Below are positions 1 through 5,194 of a stretch of DNA of 5,209 nucleotides, piece by piece; within the stretch, counting starts at the first letter, position 1, and each line of letters opens with the position of its first letter. The notes under the pieces are model-generated. The model saw nothing but the letters and a program-made list of their open reading frames with translations, had not been told where the DNA came from and ran no database searches. The translations under genes were made by a program, and so were the position numbers. Source of the DNA: Anaerolineae bacterium (GTDB lineage Bacteria; Chloroflexota; Anaerolineae; 4572-78; NAK82); NCBI GenBank assembly GCA_025062175.1, contig JANXAX010000204.1, positions 1 through 5,209 on the forward strand, given 5' to 3'.

Positions 1-2011
1 CGAGGAGATCGCTGAGGAAGCCTTACGGTTGATCGAAGTGGAGTATGAACCCCTGCCTGCCATCCTGGACGCACGTCAGGCGCTAGACCACCCGGTGATC
101 ATCCACGATGAGCCGGATTACGTCGGCTTCGGCCACTCCGACCCGCGGCGCAATCTCGCCGCCCAGCTGCACATCGAGCTGGGGGATGTGGATGCTGCGC
201 TGCAGCAGGCGGACCGCGTTTTTGAAGCGGAGTACAGCGTGCCGCGCGTACAACAGACGCCTATTGAACCGTACGTGTGCGTTACCTACTGGGATGAGGA
301 CGACCGCCTCACCTTCTACACCTCAACCCAGGTGCCTTTCCACATCCGGCGCATCCTCTCCCCAGTGCTGGGGTTGCCGGTGCGCCGCATGCGCGTCATC
401 AAGCCGCGCATCGGGGGAGGCTTCGGCAACAAGCAGGAAGTGATGATCGAGGATGCCTGTGCGCATTTGACCATTGCCACCGGTCGACCGGTGCGGATGG
501 AGTACACACGCGAGGAACAATTTGTCAGCAGCACGACGCGCCACGCGATGATCATCCGGCTGCGCACCGGAGTGATGCGCGATGGGCGCATCATCGCCCA
601 GGAGATGCACGTGCTGAGCGACACCGGCGCCTATGGCAACCATGCCCTCACCGTCACCGGCAACACGGGCCACAAGGCGCTGGCGCTCTACAACGTGCCG
701 AACATCCGCTTCCACGCCGACGTGGTCTACACCAATCTGCCGACGGCCGGCGCCTATCGCGGGTATGGGGTGCCGCAGGGGTTCTGGGCGGTTGAGACCC
801 ACATGGAGTGGATCTGCCGTGAGATGGGCTGGGATCCGTTGGAGTTTCGTCTGAAGAACGCCGTCAAGGCGGGTGACGAACACCCCATGAGTAAGGCATG
901 GAGCGAGGGGCGCGCACCCAATCCGGAGATCATCCAGAGCTGCGCTCTGGAAGAAGCAGCGCGTTTGGGCGCTGCCCGTTTCGGTTTCCGCGCCGCGCGC
1001 GACGGAGAGGACTATCATATCGTGCCGGGCAAGCCCCATCTGCGCCGCGGACATGGGGTTGCCCTGGTGATGCAAGGGACAGCCATCCCCTATCTCGATA
1101 TGGGCGCGGCCAGCATCAAGATGAACGACGACGGCAGCTTCAATCTCTTGATCGGTGCTGCCGACCTGGGCACCGGCTCGGATACCGTGATCGCCCAGAT
1201 GGTAGCTGAGGTGCTCGGCTGTCGGCTGGAGGACATCATCGTCTATTCGTCGGACACCGATATGACCCCCTTCGACAAAGGCGCCTATGCCAGCAGCACG
1301 ACATACATCAGCGGCGGCGCCGCCGTGCGGGCTGCCGAGCAAGTCGCGGCCCAAATCCGCGAACGCGCGGCGCTGATGTTCAACACCATCCGCCCGGCCG
1401 ATTCGGCGCCCGTCCGTGCGAACGACATCGCGCTGCACGACCGACGCGCCTGGACGCCGGATGGACGTAGCCTGACGCTACAGGAGATCGCTTTGCACGC
1501 ACTGCACACCCAAGATCAGCGGCAGATTATGGGCATCGGCTCTTTCGTCAGCCCGGTCAGTCCACCGCCCTTCGCCGCCCAGTTCGCTGAGGTCACTGTA
1601 GACATGGAGACGGGCCAGGTCACTGTGGAACGGTTGTTGATGGCCCTAGATTGCGGAGTGATTGTGAACCCGATTACGGCGAGCGGTCAGGTCGAAGGAG
1701 GAATGACTCAGGCGCTCGGCTACGCGGTGAGCGAGGAAATGGTCTTCGACGCGCGTGGCCGCATGGTCAATCCACGCTTCGGGGACTATCACATCTTCAG
1801 CGCCGACGAGATGCCCGAGATGCAGGTCTTGTTCGTGCCGTCCTACGAACCGAGCCACCCGTTCGGGGTCAAGGCGGTGGCGGAGATCCCTCTGGACGGT
1901 GTAGCACCAGCAGTGGGCAATGCGGTGGCCGATGCAATTGGCCTCTTCATCCGCGATATCCCGCTGACACCCGAGAAGGTGTGGCGTGCATTGCATCGTA
2001 CAGGCATATGA
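1..2011 (+). CDS. Xanthine dehydrogenase family protein, molybdopterin-binding large subunit (5' end missing)
   Basis: This is the molybdenum-cofactor subunit of a xanthine dehydrogenase/aldehyde oxidase family hydroxylase. The family hydroxylates N-heterocycles or aldehydes with water-derived oxygen and passes electrons to FeS and FAD subunits, probably encoded upstream. The frame is open from base 2. A TTG at 29 is an internal Leu codon, because family-like sequence (EEIAEEALRL) precedes it. About 669 residues are visible; family members are usually near 750 or more, so roughly 100 N-terminal residues are missing. Visible motifs are GGGFGNK (bases 413-433, cofactor binding), AYRGYG (752-769, the substrate-pocket Arg region of XDH types), GQVEGG (about 1685-1702) and GVKAVAE near the C-terminus. 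The Glu of that last motif (codon 1883-1885) matches the catalytic base. AYRGYG instead of the Cys-containing AYRCSFR loop argues against form I CO dehydrogenase. The substrate cannot be read from sequence. Family assignment is firm; xanthine specificity is not. Confidence 0.93.
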   Translation, partial: EEIAEEALRLIEVEYEPLPAILDARQALDHPVIIHDEPDYVGFGHSDPRRNLAAQLHIELGDVDAALQQADRVFEAEYSVPRVQQTPIEPYVCVTYWDEDDRLTFYTSTQVPFHIRRILSPVLGLPVRRMRVIKPRIGGGFGNKQEVMIEDACAHLTIATGRPVRMEYTREEQFVSSTTRHAMIIRLRTGVMRDGRIIAQEMHVLSDTGAYGNHALTVTGNTGHKALALYNVPNIRFHADVVYTNLPTAGAYRGYGVPQGFWAVETHMEWICREMGWDPLEFRLKNAVKAGDEHPMSKAWSEGRAPNPEIIQSCALEEAARLGAARFGFRAARDGEDYHIVPGKPHLRRGHGVALVMQGTAIPYLDMGAASIKMNDDGSFNLLIGAADLGTGSDTVIAQMVAEVLGCRLEDIIVYSSDTDMTPFDKGAYASSTTYISGGAAVRAAEQVAAQIRERAALMFNTIRPADSAPVRANDIALHDRRAWTPDGRSLTLQEIALHALHTQDQRQIMGIGSFVSPVSPPPFAAQFAEVTVDMETGQVTVERLLMALDCGVIVNPITASGQVEGGMTQALGYAVSEEMVFDARGRMVNPRFGDYHIFSADEMPEMQVLFVPSYEPSHPFGVKAVAEIPLDGVAPAVGNAVADAIGLFIRDIPLTPEKVWRALHRTGI

Positions 2012-2577
2012 TGCAACCCACACAGGATCGTTCCCGTACGCGCCCGATCGAGCTGCCGCCACGCTCCAAGGGCGCCCCTAGCGCAGAGGCAGCCATACGA
2101 GTCCTGGGCACTGGTGCTTTCAAGGCCGGCATAGCGGGCATCGTCGCGATGACGGTGCTGATGCTGATCAGCCTGGTGGATATCCCGCTCCTGCCGTGTC
2201 TGGTGATCCCGGGGTTCATCTCGATCCTGATCGCCAATGGGATTCTGGCGGGGTTGTTGTCCAACGAACGTTTGAACTCCCCAGGACAGGCACGGCAGGC
2301 TGGGCTGCTGGCCGGGCTTGTCACCGGTCTGGGAGCGACCTTCGTGGCGATGGTGCTGGCAGCGTTCGGCATGATGTTCACCGGTCTGGGTGAAGGGGTG
2401 CGCGCGCAATTCACGCCGGCACAGCTGCAGAATCTGGCCGCGATGGGCATCAGCCCGCAGACGGTGCGCATTGCCGGGGCGGTTTTCTTTGCGCTGCTCA
2501 TCTGGGGGGTCTTTGGCACGGTCATCGCCGCCGCGCTGGGCATGTTGGGCGCACACCTGTACTACCGACTGCGCTGA
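2008..2577 (+). CDS. Unknown multi-pass membrane protein, translationally coupled to the molybdenum hydroxylase
   Basis: The protein has 189 residues and I do not recognise a family. The N-terminus (about residues 3-35) is polar, basic and proline-rich and probably cytoplasmic. Four hydrophobic stretches follow, at roughly 40-57, 63-84, 98-127 and 153-182, rich in Gly and Ala with G-x3-G-like spacing, as in tightly packed helices. A polar loop at about 128-152 lies between the third and fourth, and the tail is basic (YYRLR). There is no signal-peptide cleavage site and no obvious catalytic motif. Two ATGs stand in tandem at 2008 and 2011. The first overlaps the upstream TGA as ATGA, and no SD precedes either, so I chose 2008 on the basis of translational coupling. 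The frame is open upstream to 1651, but that part lies antiphase inside the hydroxylase gene. It may be a membrane partner of the enzyme or merely an operon passenger. Confidence 0.8.
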   Translation: MMQPTQDRSRTRPIELPPRSKGAPSAEAAIRVLGTGAFKAGIAGIVAMTVLMLISLVDIPLLPCLVIPGFISILIANGILAGLLSNERLNSPGQARQAGLLAGLVTGLGATFVAMVLAAFGMMFTGLGEGVRAQFTPAQLQNLAAMGISPQTVRIAGAVFFALLIWGVFGTVIAAALGMLGAHLYYRLR

Positions 2578-2623
2578 AGGATGGAACAGAGCCTGCGAGG
2601 TGCGTTTCAGGATGCAAGGAGGC

Positions 2624-2646
2624 AACGGCCCGAAAGGGAGACCGTT
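2624..2646 (+). terminator. Hairpin with GAAA tetraloop in the convergent gap; possible terminator
   Basis: AACGG (2624-2628) pairs with CCGTT (2642-2646), and CCC (2629-2631) pairs with GGG (2636-2638) around a GAAA loop of GNRA type. A three-base AGA bulge sits on the 3' side. This gives an eight-pair stem 46 bases after the stop at 2577. There is only a short TTATT instead of a run of T, so it is at best a weak intrinsic terminator. It may simply be part of the surrounding repeat. Confidence 0.4.
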
Positions 2647-2693
2647 ATTCAAGCCGCGGCCGTCAGGGAGCGGTTCTATCCCCTTCTCCCTGG

Positions 2694-2718
2694 CGCTCTC
2701 CTAACCCGGGGAGAGGCG
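2694..2718. terminator. GC-rich hairpin in repeat copy A; candidate bidirectional terminator
   Basis: CTCTCC (2696-2701) pairs with GGAGAG (2710-2715) across an eight-base loop. CG (2694-2695) pairs with CG (2717-2718) if G2716 bulges out. The hairpin lies between two convergent genes and would fold in either transcript. No T-run follows on either strand. The counterpart in copy B (4267-4290) keeps the stem with different bases, which suggests the fold matters. Confidence 0.35.
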
Positions 2719-2788
2719 AGCTACTTGCCGACGCGCGTGGCCCGCAGACTCATTTCGCCCCACAAGTGTGCTGCATCCGAGCTGGGTT

Positions 2789-3415
2789 CTATCCTTGTTC
2801 CAGCACCAGCCGGCGGATCAGCGGCAGGGCGGCTTTCAGCGCGCGGGCACGATGGCTGATACGATTCTTGACAACCGGTTCGAGTTGCGCCATGGTGCAA
2901 CCGAATTCGGGCACGTAGAAGATCGGGTCGTAGCCGAAGCCGTGTTCGCCCTGAGGACGCCAGTCAATATAGCCTTCGACGCTCCCGCTGGCCGTCTCGC
3001 AGCGACCATCGGGCAAGGCGATTGCCACGACGCAACGGAAACGGGCTGTGCGCTGCGGCCACGGCACGTCCTTGAGCTGCTGCAGCACCAAGGCAATGCG
3101 TTGGGCGTCTTGGCCGCGTGTGGTGTTGCCGTAACGTGCCGAATGCACCCCAGGCGCCCCGCCGAGGGCATCGATCTCCAAACCCGAGTCATCGGCTAGT
3201 GTGGGCAATCCACTTTGGGCGGCGAAGAAACGCGCTTTGAGGATGGCATTTTCGGCAAAGGTATGACCGCTCTCCTCGGGTTCGAGAGCGATGCCAACTT
3301 CGGCGAGGCCAACCAGTTCCAGAGGGAAATCTGACCACACTTCGCGAAACAGCATGCGAAACTCCCGCAACTTGCCGGGGTTGTGAGTCGCAATCAAAAG
3401 AGCTTTGACATTCAT
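2789..3415 (-). CDS. rdgB: RdgB/HAM1 non-canonical purine NTP pyrophosphatase (XTP/dITP diphosphatase)
   Basis: The family hydrolyses ITP, dITP and XTP to the monophosphate and pyrophosphate in the cytoplasm, keeping deaminated purines out of DNA and RNA. It is normally a Mg-dependent homodimer. Counting from the chosen start, the 208 residues show the N-terminal loop ATHNPGK (9-15), FAENAILKA (53-61), the metal/catalytic ADDSGL (74-79), GGAPGVHSARY (85-95), GFGYDPIF (159-166) and the base-recognition SHR (187-189). Length is close to E. coli RdgB (197). An upstream ATG at 3433 would add MHRIIL, but nothing SD-like precedes it and it would overlap the divergent gene. The ATG at 3415 has GGAT seven bases upstream and places the beta strand before THNPGK in the usual position. 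The gene is convergent with the membrane-protein gene and divergent from the phosphatase. No key residue is missing. Confidence 0.95.
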   Translation of the reverse strand: MNVKALLIATHNPGKLREFRMLFREVWSDFPLELVGLAEVGIALEPEESGHTFAENAILKARFFAAQSGLPTLADDSGLEIDALGGAPGVHSARYGNTTRGQDAQRIALVLQQLKDVPWPQRTARFRCVVAIALPDGRCETASGSVEGYIDWRPQGEHGFGYDPIFYVPEFGCTMAQLEPVVKNRISHRARALKAALPLIRRLVLEQG

Positions 3416-3427
3416 TAGGATAATCCG
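3416..3427. promoter_or_regulatory. Twelve-base divergent spacer with a palindrome that could supply the SD to both genes
   Basis: Between the two chosen ATGs lies TAGGATAATCCG. Within it GGATAATCC (3418-3426) is a perfect palindrome around a central A. On the plus strand AGGA (3417-3420) sits seven bases before the ATG at 3428. On the minus strand GGAT (bases 3426 to 3423) sits seven bases before the ATG at 3415. The spacer is far too short for two separate promoters, so transcription must start inside the opposite genes or produce nearly leaderless messages. GATAAT (3419-3424) resembles a -10 box, but no matching -35 is present. Confidence 0.45.
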
Positions 3428-4066
3428 ATGCATATGACTACAGTTTTGTTAGTTCGTCATGGTCAGACGGTGTGGAATCGCGAACAGCGCTTTCGCGGCC
3501 AGGTCGAGGTGCCGTTGGACGAGACCGGACTGCTCCAGGCAGCGGCATTAGCACAACGCATCGCAGCTGCCTGGAAACCGGTGGCCATCTATGCCAGCCC
3601 TTTGCAACGCACGCTCCAGACCGCCGCTCCCGTGGCGCGGGCGTGCGGTCTGGAGGTGATCCCGCATACTGGATTGCTGGACATCAACTTTGGCGCGTGC
3701 ACTGGCTTGTCCGAAGCGGAGTTTGCCACGCGCCATCCGCAGCTGGCAGCAGCCTGGTATGAACATCCTCATACAGTGCGTTTTCCCAAGGGAGAAGCGC
3801 TGGCCGATGTGCAGCGGCGTGCCGTCGCCCTGCTGAGTGATGTAGTCGCGCAACATCCGGATCATACGGTGGTATTGGTGACGCACCTGGTGGTGTGTCG
3901 TGTGCTGCTCTGCCATTTCTTAGGGCTGGATATGAGCCACTTCTGGGAATTCGAGCCGGCGCCGGCTTCGCTCAGCATTTTGGAAATCTCCACCCGTGGG
4001 CATTTGCTGCGCACGCTCAATGACACAGCCCATCTCCACGAGCTCACCGCTGGGCAGAGCTCATAG
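3428..4066 (+). CDS. Histidine phosphatase superfamily protein (phosphoglycerate-mutase-like / PhoE- or CobC-like)
   Basis: This is a cytosolic phosphatase whose catalytic His is transiently phosphorylated. Family members act on sugar phosphates, alpha-ribazole phosphate or other phosphoesters, and the substrate here cannot be read. The 212 residues show RHGQT with catalytic R10-H11, the N17-to-P29 phosphate-binding region, SPLQRTLQTA with R61, and VTHLVV with the second active-site H153. The LNDTAHL ending (197-203) is usual in this family. The conserved acid of the LREIxxG motif (E83 in Bacillus PhoE) is Asp here: LLDINFG, D85. The ATG at 3428 is chosen because AGGA lies seven bases upstream. 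An ATG at 3434 (MTTVLLVRHG) is possible but less well spaced. The gene is divergent from rdgB. A nucleotide-pool role is suggested only by that neighbour. Confidence 0.92.
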   Translation: MHMTTVLLVRHGQTVWNREQRFRGQVEVPLDETGLLQAAALAQRIAAAWKPVAIYASPLQRTLQTAAPVARACGLEVIPHTGLLDINFGACTGLSEAEFATRHPQLAAAWYEHPHTVRFPKGEALADVQRRAVALLSDVVAQHPDHTVVLVTHLVVCRVLLCHFLGLDMSHFWEFEPAPASLSILEISTRGHLLRTLNDTAHLHELTAGQSS

Positions 4067-4080
4067 TATCCTCGCTTTTG
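4040..4080 (+). terminator. Weak possible terminator at the end of the phosphatase gene
   Basis: GAGCTC at 4040-4045 and again at 4057-4062 can pair as a six-pair stem with an 11-base loop, overlapping the last codons. After the stop a pyrimidine-rich, T-rich stretch runs to about 4104 (CTTTTGTTTCTTG, later ATTTTTG). The first T-run lies 13 bases past the stem, more than is usual for an intrinsic terminator, so the call is weak. Confidence 0.25.
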
Positions 4081-4108
4081 TTTCTTGTCCATTTTTGCCT
4101 TTCCATAG

Positions 4109-4297
4109 GGTGCGTTTCAAATTGAGGGCGAGCTGAGCAGCGGTCTGGAAGGCTGGCGACTGAAACCGTGCTGGCAGGCGTCCCTCTGCATGGGCGCTTG
4201 CCAGGCGCGTTGCGCTGAGTCCGAGCCGCGACTGCCCGCCAGGGAGCGTTTTTTCTCACCCTAGTTCTTCTCTCACCGGGGGAGAGGAAGCCACTTG
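4109..4297 (+). repeat. Intergenic structured repeat, copy B (long form)
   Basis: This is the second copy of the repeat at 2599-2727. Shared exact blocks are GGTGCGTTTCA (4109-4119), AGCCGCG (4224-4230), CAGGGAGCG (4240-4248), GGGGAGAGG (4279-4287) and ACTTG (4293-4297). It holds an extra ~62 bases between the first two blocks. That part includes AGCA-G-CGGT (4136-4144) pairing with ACCGTGCT (4165-4172, one bulged G) and the strong hairpin at 4171-4204. CAGGGAGCG runs directly into six Ts (4249-4254). The terminal hairpin at 4267-4290 pairs CTTCTCTC with GAGAG-G-AAG. The copy starts 43 bases after the phosphatase gene, in the same orientation to its upstream gene as copy A. No protein-coding pattern is evident. 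Confidence 0.65.
4171..4204 (+). other. Strong 10+3 base-pair hairpin, present only in repeat copy B
   Basis: CTGGCAGGCG (4171-4180) pairs along all ten positions with CGCTTGCCAG (4195-4204), with one G-T wobble. Inside it CCC (4182-4184) pairs with GGG (4192-4194) around a seven-base loop, with T4181 bulged. It is followed by a small GCGC-GTT-GCGC stem (4205-4215). This is the most stable structure I find outside coding sequence. It could be part of a small structured RNA, a 3'-UTR stability element or a DNA-level element. No known riboswitch core was recognised. Confidence 0.5.
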
Positions 4298-4390
4298 TAC
4301 GGACGATTGGCCGATAGCCCCTACGCGCTACGCGCCTGGCCTATCATCCTGCACGCTGCTGTATTATTTCCCGCACCGGGGATTTTGTCC
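4298..4390 (+). other. Non-coding region upstream of the SDR gene, with a 7-base tandem repeat
   Basis: CTACGCG occurs twice in direct tandem (4321-4327 and 4328-4334). It is flanked by GATAG (4313-4317) and CTATC (4341-4345), which are complementary and could close a loop. No open frame with coding character and no tRNA-like fold is seen. These bases could hold an operator for the downstream promoter, but that is inference from position only. Confidence 0.3.
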
Positions 4391-4396
4391 TATAAT
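4391..4396 (+). promoter_or_regulatory. Consensus -10 box (TATAAT) for the SDR gene
   Basis: An exact TATAAT lies 35 bases before the SDR start. Transcription would begin near 4402-4404, giving a leader of about 28-30 bases. The -35 position is poor: TTTCCC (4367-4372, 18-base spacing) matches TTGACA at only three of six bases, and there is no extended TGn. The promoter may therefore need an activator or a different -35 preference. It is the best promoter candidate in the window. Confidence 0.55.
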
Positions 4397-4431
4397 GGGT
4401 GTATATCCTACTATCGGGACGCCGGTCAGAC

Positions 4432-5160
4432 ATGGAAAAACCCCTAGAGGGCTCTGTCGCATTGGTGACCGGTGCTGGGCGTGGCATCGGGCGTAGCATC
4501 GCCCTGACGCTGGCAGCAGCAGGCGCCCGGGTGGCGCTGGCGGCACGCAGCATTGCCCAATTGCAAGCTGTCCAGCAGGAGATCATCGCCGCCGGCGGTG
4601 AGGCCGCCTGTTTCCCCACCGACATCGCGCAGGAGGCCCAGGTCGTGCGCCTGGTGGCGGCGACGGTGGAGCATTTTGGCCAGCTCGACATCGTGGTCAA
4701 TAACGCTGGTGTGGGATTTTTCGTTCCCCTCGAACATACCTCGGTCGAGCAGTGGGACTATATGATGGCGGTCAACGCACGCGGGCCATTCTTGATCTGT
4801 CGAGAAGCGTTACCTCATCTGCGACGTAGCACGCATCCCTTTATCGTGAACATCTCCTCAGTGGTGGGGTTAAAGGGATATGCCAATCAAGCAGGTTATA
4901 GCGCCTCGAAACATGCCTTGCTGGGCATGACCAAAGCGCTGGCGCGTGAGGTACAAGCGGAGGGCATTCGCGTCCACGCCATTTGCCCAGGTGGTGTGGA
5001 CACTGACCTCATCAGTCAAGCGCGACCTGATCTGGACCGTTCCGACTTGATGAAGCCGGAGGAAATTGCCGAGATCGTGCTCTTTTTGGTCACGCGCCGC
5101 GGCAACGCCGTGATCGACGAAGTCGACGTCCGTCGGCGCAGCGCCACGCCTTGGGGATAG
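4432..5160 (+). CDS. Classical short-chain dehydrogenase/reductase (SDR, Rossmann fold)
   Basis: This is an NAD(P)-dependent oxidoreductase of 242 residues, typical for classical SDRs (about 250). In order it shows the cofactor motif TGAGRGIG (13-20), R39 at the end of the second beta strand, which often goes with NADP(H) preference, D64 near the adenine ring, NNAG (90-93), and catalytic N115, S143, Y156 and K160 (YSASK). PGGVDTD (186-192) is the usual loop before the substrate lid. Members reduce or oxidise ketones, sugars, 3-oxoacyl thioesters and others, and the substrate cannot be assigned. The C-terminus (DEVDVRR...TPW) looks complete. ATG 4432 is used although no SD precedes it. An upstream in-frame GTG at 4399 would fall just behind the TATAAT, before the expected transcript start, and adds 11 non-family residues. 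The gene appears to be monocistronic or first in an operon. Confidence 0.93.
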   Translation: MEKPLEGSVALVTGAGRGIGRSIALTLAAAGARVALAARSIAQLQAVQQEIIAAGGEAACFPTDIAQEAQVVRLVAATVEHFGQLDIVVNNAGVGFFVPLEHTSVEQWDYMMAVNARGPFLICREALPHLRRSTHPFIVNISSVVGLKGYANQAGYSASKHALLGMTKALAREVQAEGIRVHAICPGGVDTDLISQARPDLDRSDLMKPEEIAEIVLFLVTRRGNAVIDEVDVRRRSATPWG

Positions 5161-5194
5161 TCTCTCAGAAGCGAATGCATTATTTTGTCCCGTC

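Larger units (their letters stand above)
2599..2727 (+). repeat. Intergenic structured repeat, copy A (short form)
   Basis: This stretch shares five exact blocks, in the same order and orientation, with 4109-4297: GGTGCGTTTCA (2599-2609), AGCCGCG (2652-2658), CAGGGAGCG (2664-2672), GGGGAGAGG (2708-2716) and ACTTG (2723-2727). Spacing between the last four blocks is 12, 44 and 15 bases start to start, against 16, 39 and 14 in the other copy. The first gap is 53 here against 115 there, so this copy looks internally shortened by about 62 bases. It begins 22 bases after the membrane-protein gene and lies between convergent genes. It looks like a degenerate REP- or MITE-like dispersed element. I see no transposase and no clear terminal inverted repeats. 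Confidence 0.65.

Noticed and set aside
29..31. TTG as the start of the hydroxylase gene
   Set aside because: The frame is open to base 2 and the preceding residues fit the family; the gene simply runs off the left edge.
323..1438. A 371-codon open frame on the minus strand, opposite the molybdenum hydroxylase
   Set aside because: The plus strand encodes clear family motifs over the whole stretch. The antisense frame is a by-product of GC-rich third positions; its product is His/Arg-rich with no recognisable domain.
2581..2859. A 92-codon plus-strand frame starting four bases after the membrane-protein gene
   Set aside because: It runs through the structured repeat into the antisense of the rdgB 3' end, has low-complexity Arg/Ala content and no recognisable domain.
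2768..3199. A 143-codon plus-strand frame
   Set aside because: It is antisense to the well-supported rdgB gene and is a shadow of its codon bias.
3405..3410. Exact TTGACA as a -35 box for the phosphatase gene
   Set aside because: The only -10-like sequence nearby (GATAAT, 3419-3424) is eight bases away, and a normal 17-19 base spacing gives poor matches and a transcript start past the ATG. The bases are also rdgB codons for VK near its start.
4044..4259. A 71-codon minus-strand frame across repeat copy B
   Set aside because: It overlaps the end of the phosphatase gene and lies over a region dominated by inverted repeats; the predicted protein is Arg/Pro/Ala-rich with no motif.
4298..4345. 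tRNA-like or CRISPR-like structure around the CTACGCG tandem
   Set aside because: There is no cloverleaf or T-loop signature, and two 7-base units without spacers are not a CRISPR array.
4399..4434. GTG at 4399 as the SDR start
   Set aside because: It lies two bases after the TATAAT, before the expected transcript start, and the added residues do not belong to the SDR fold.
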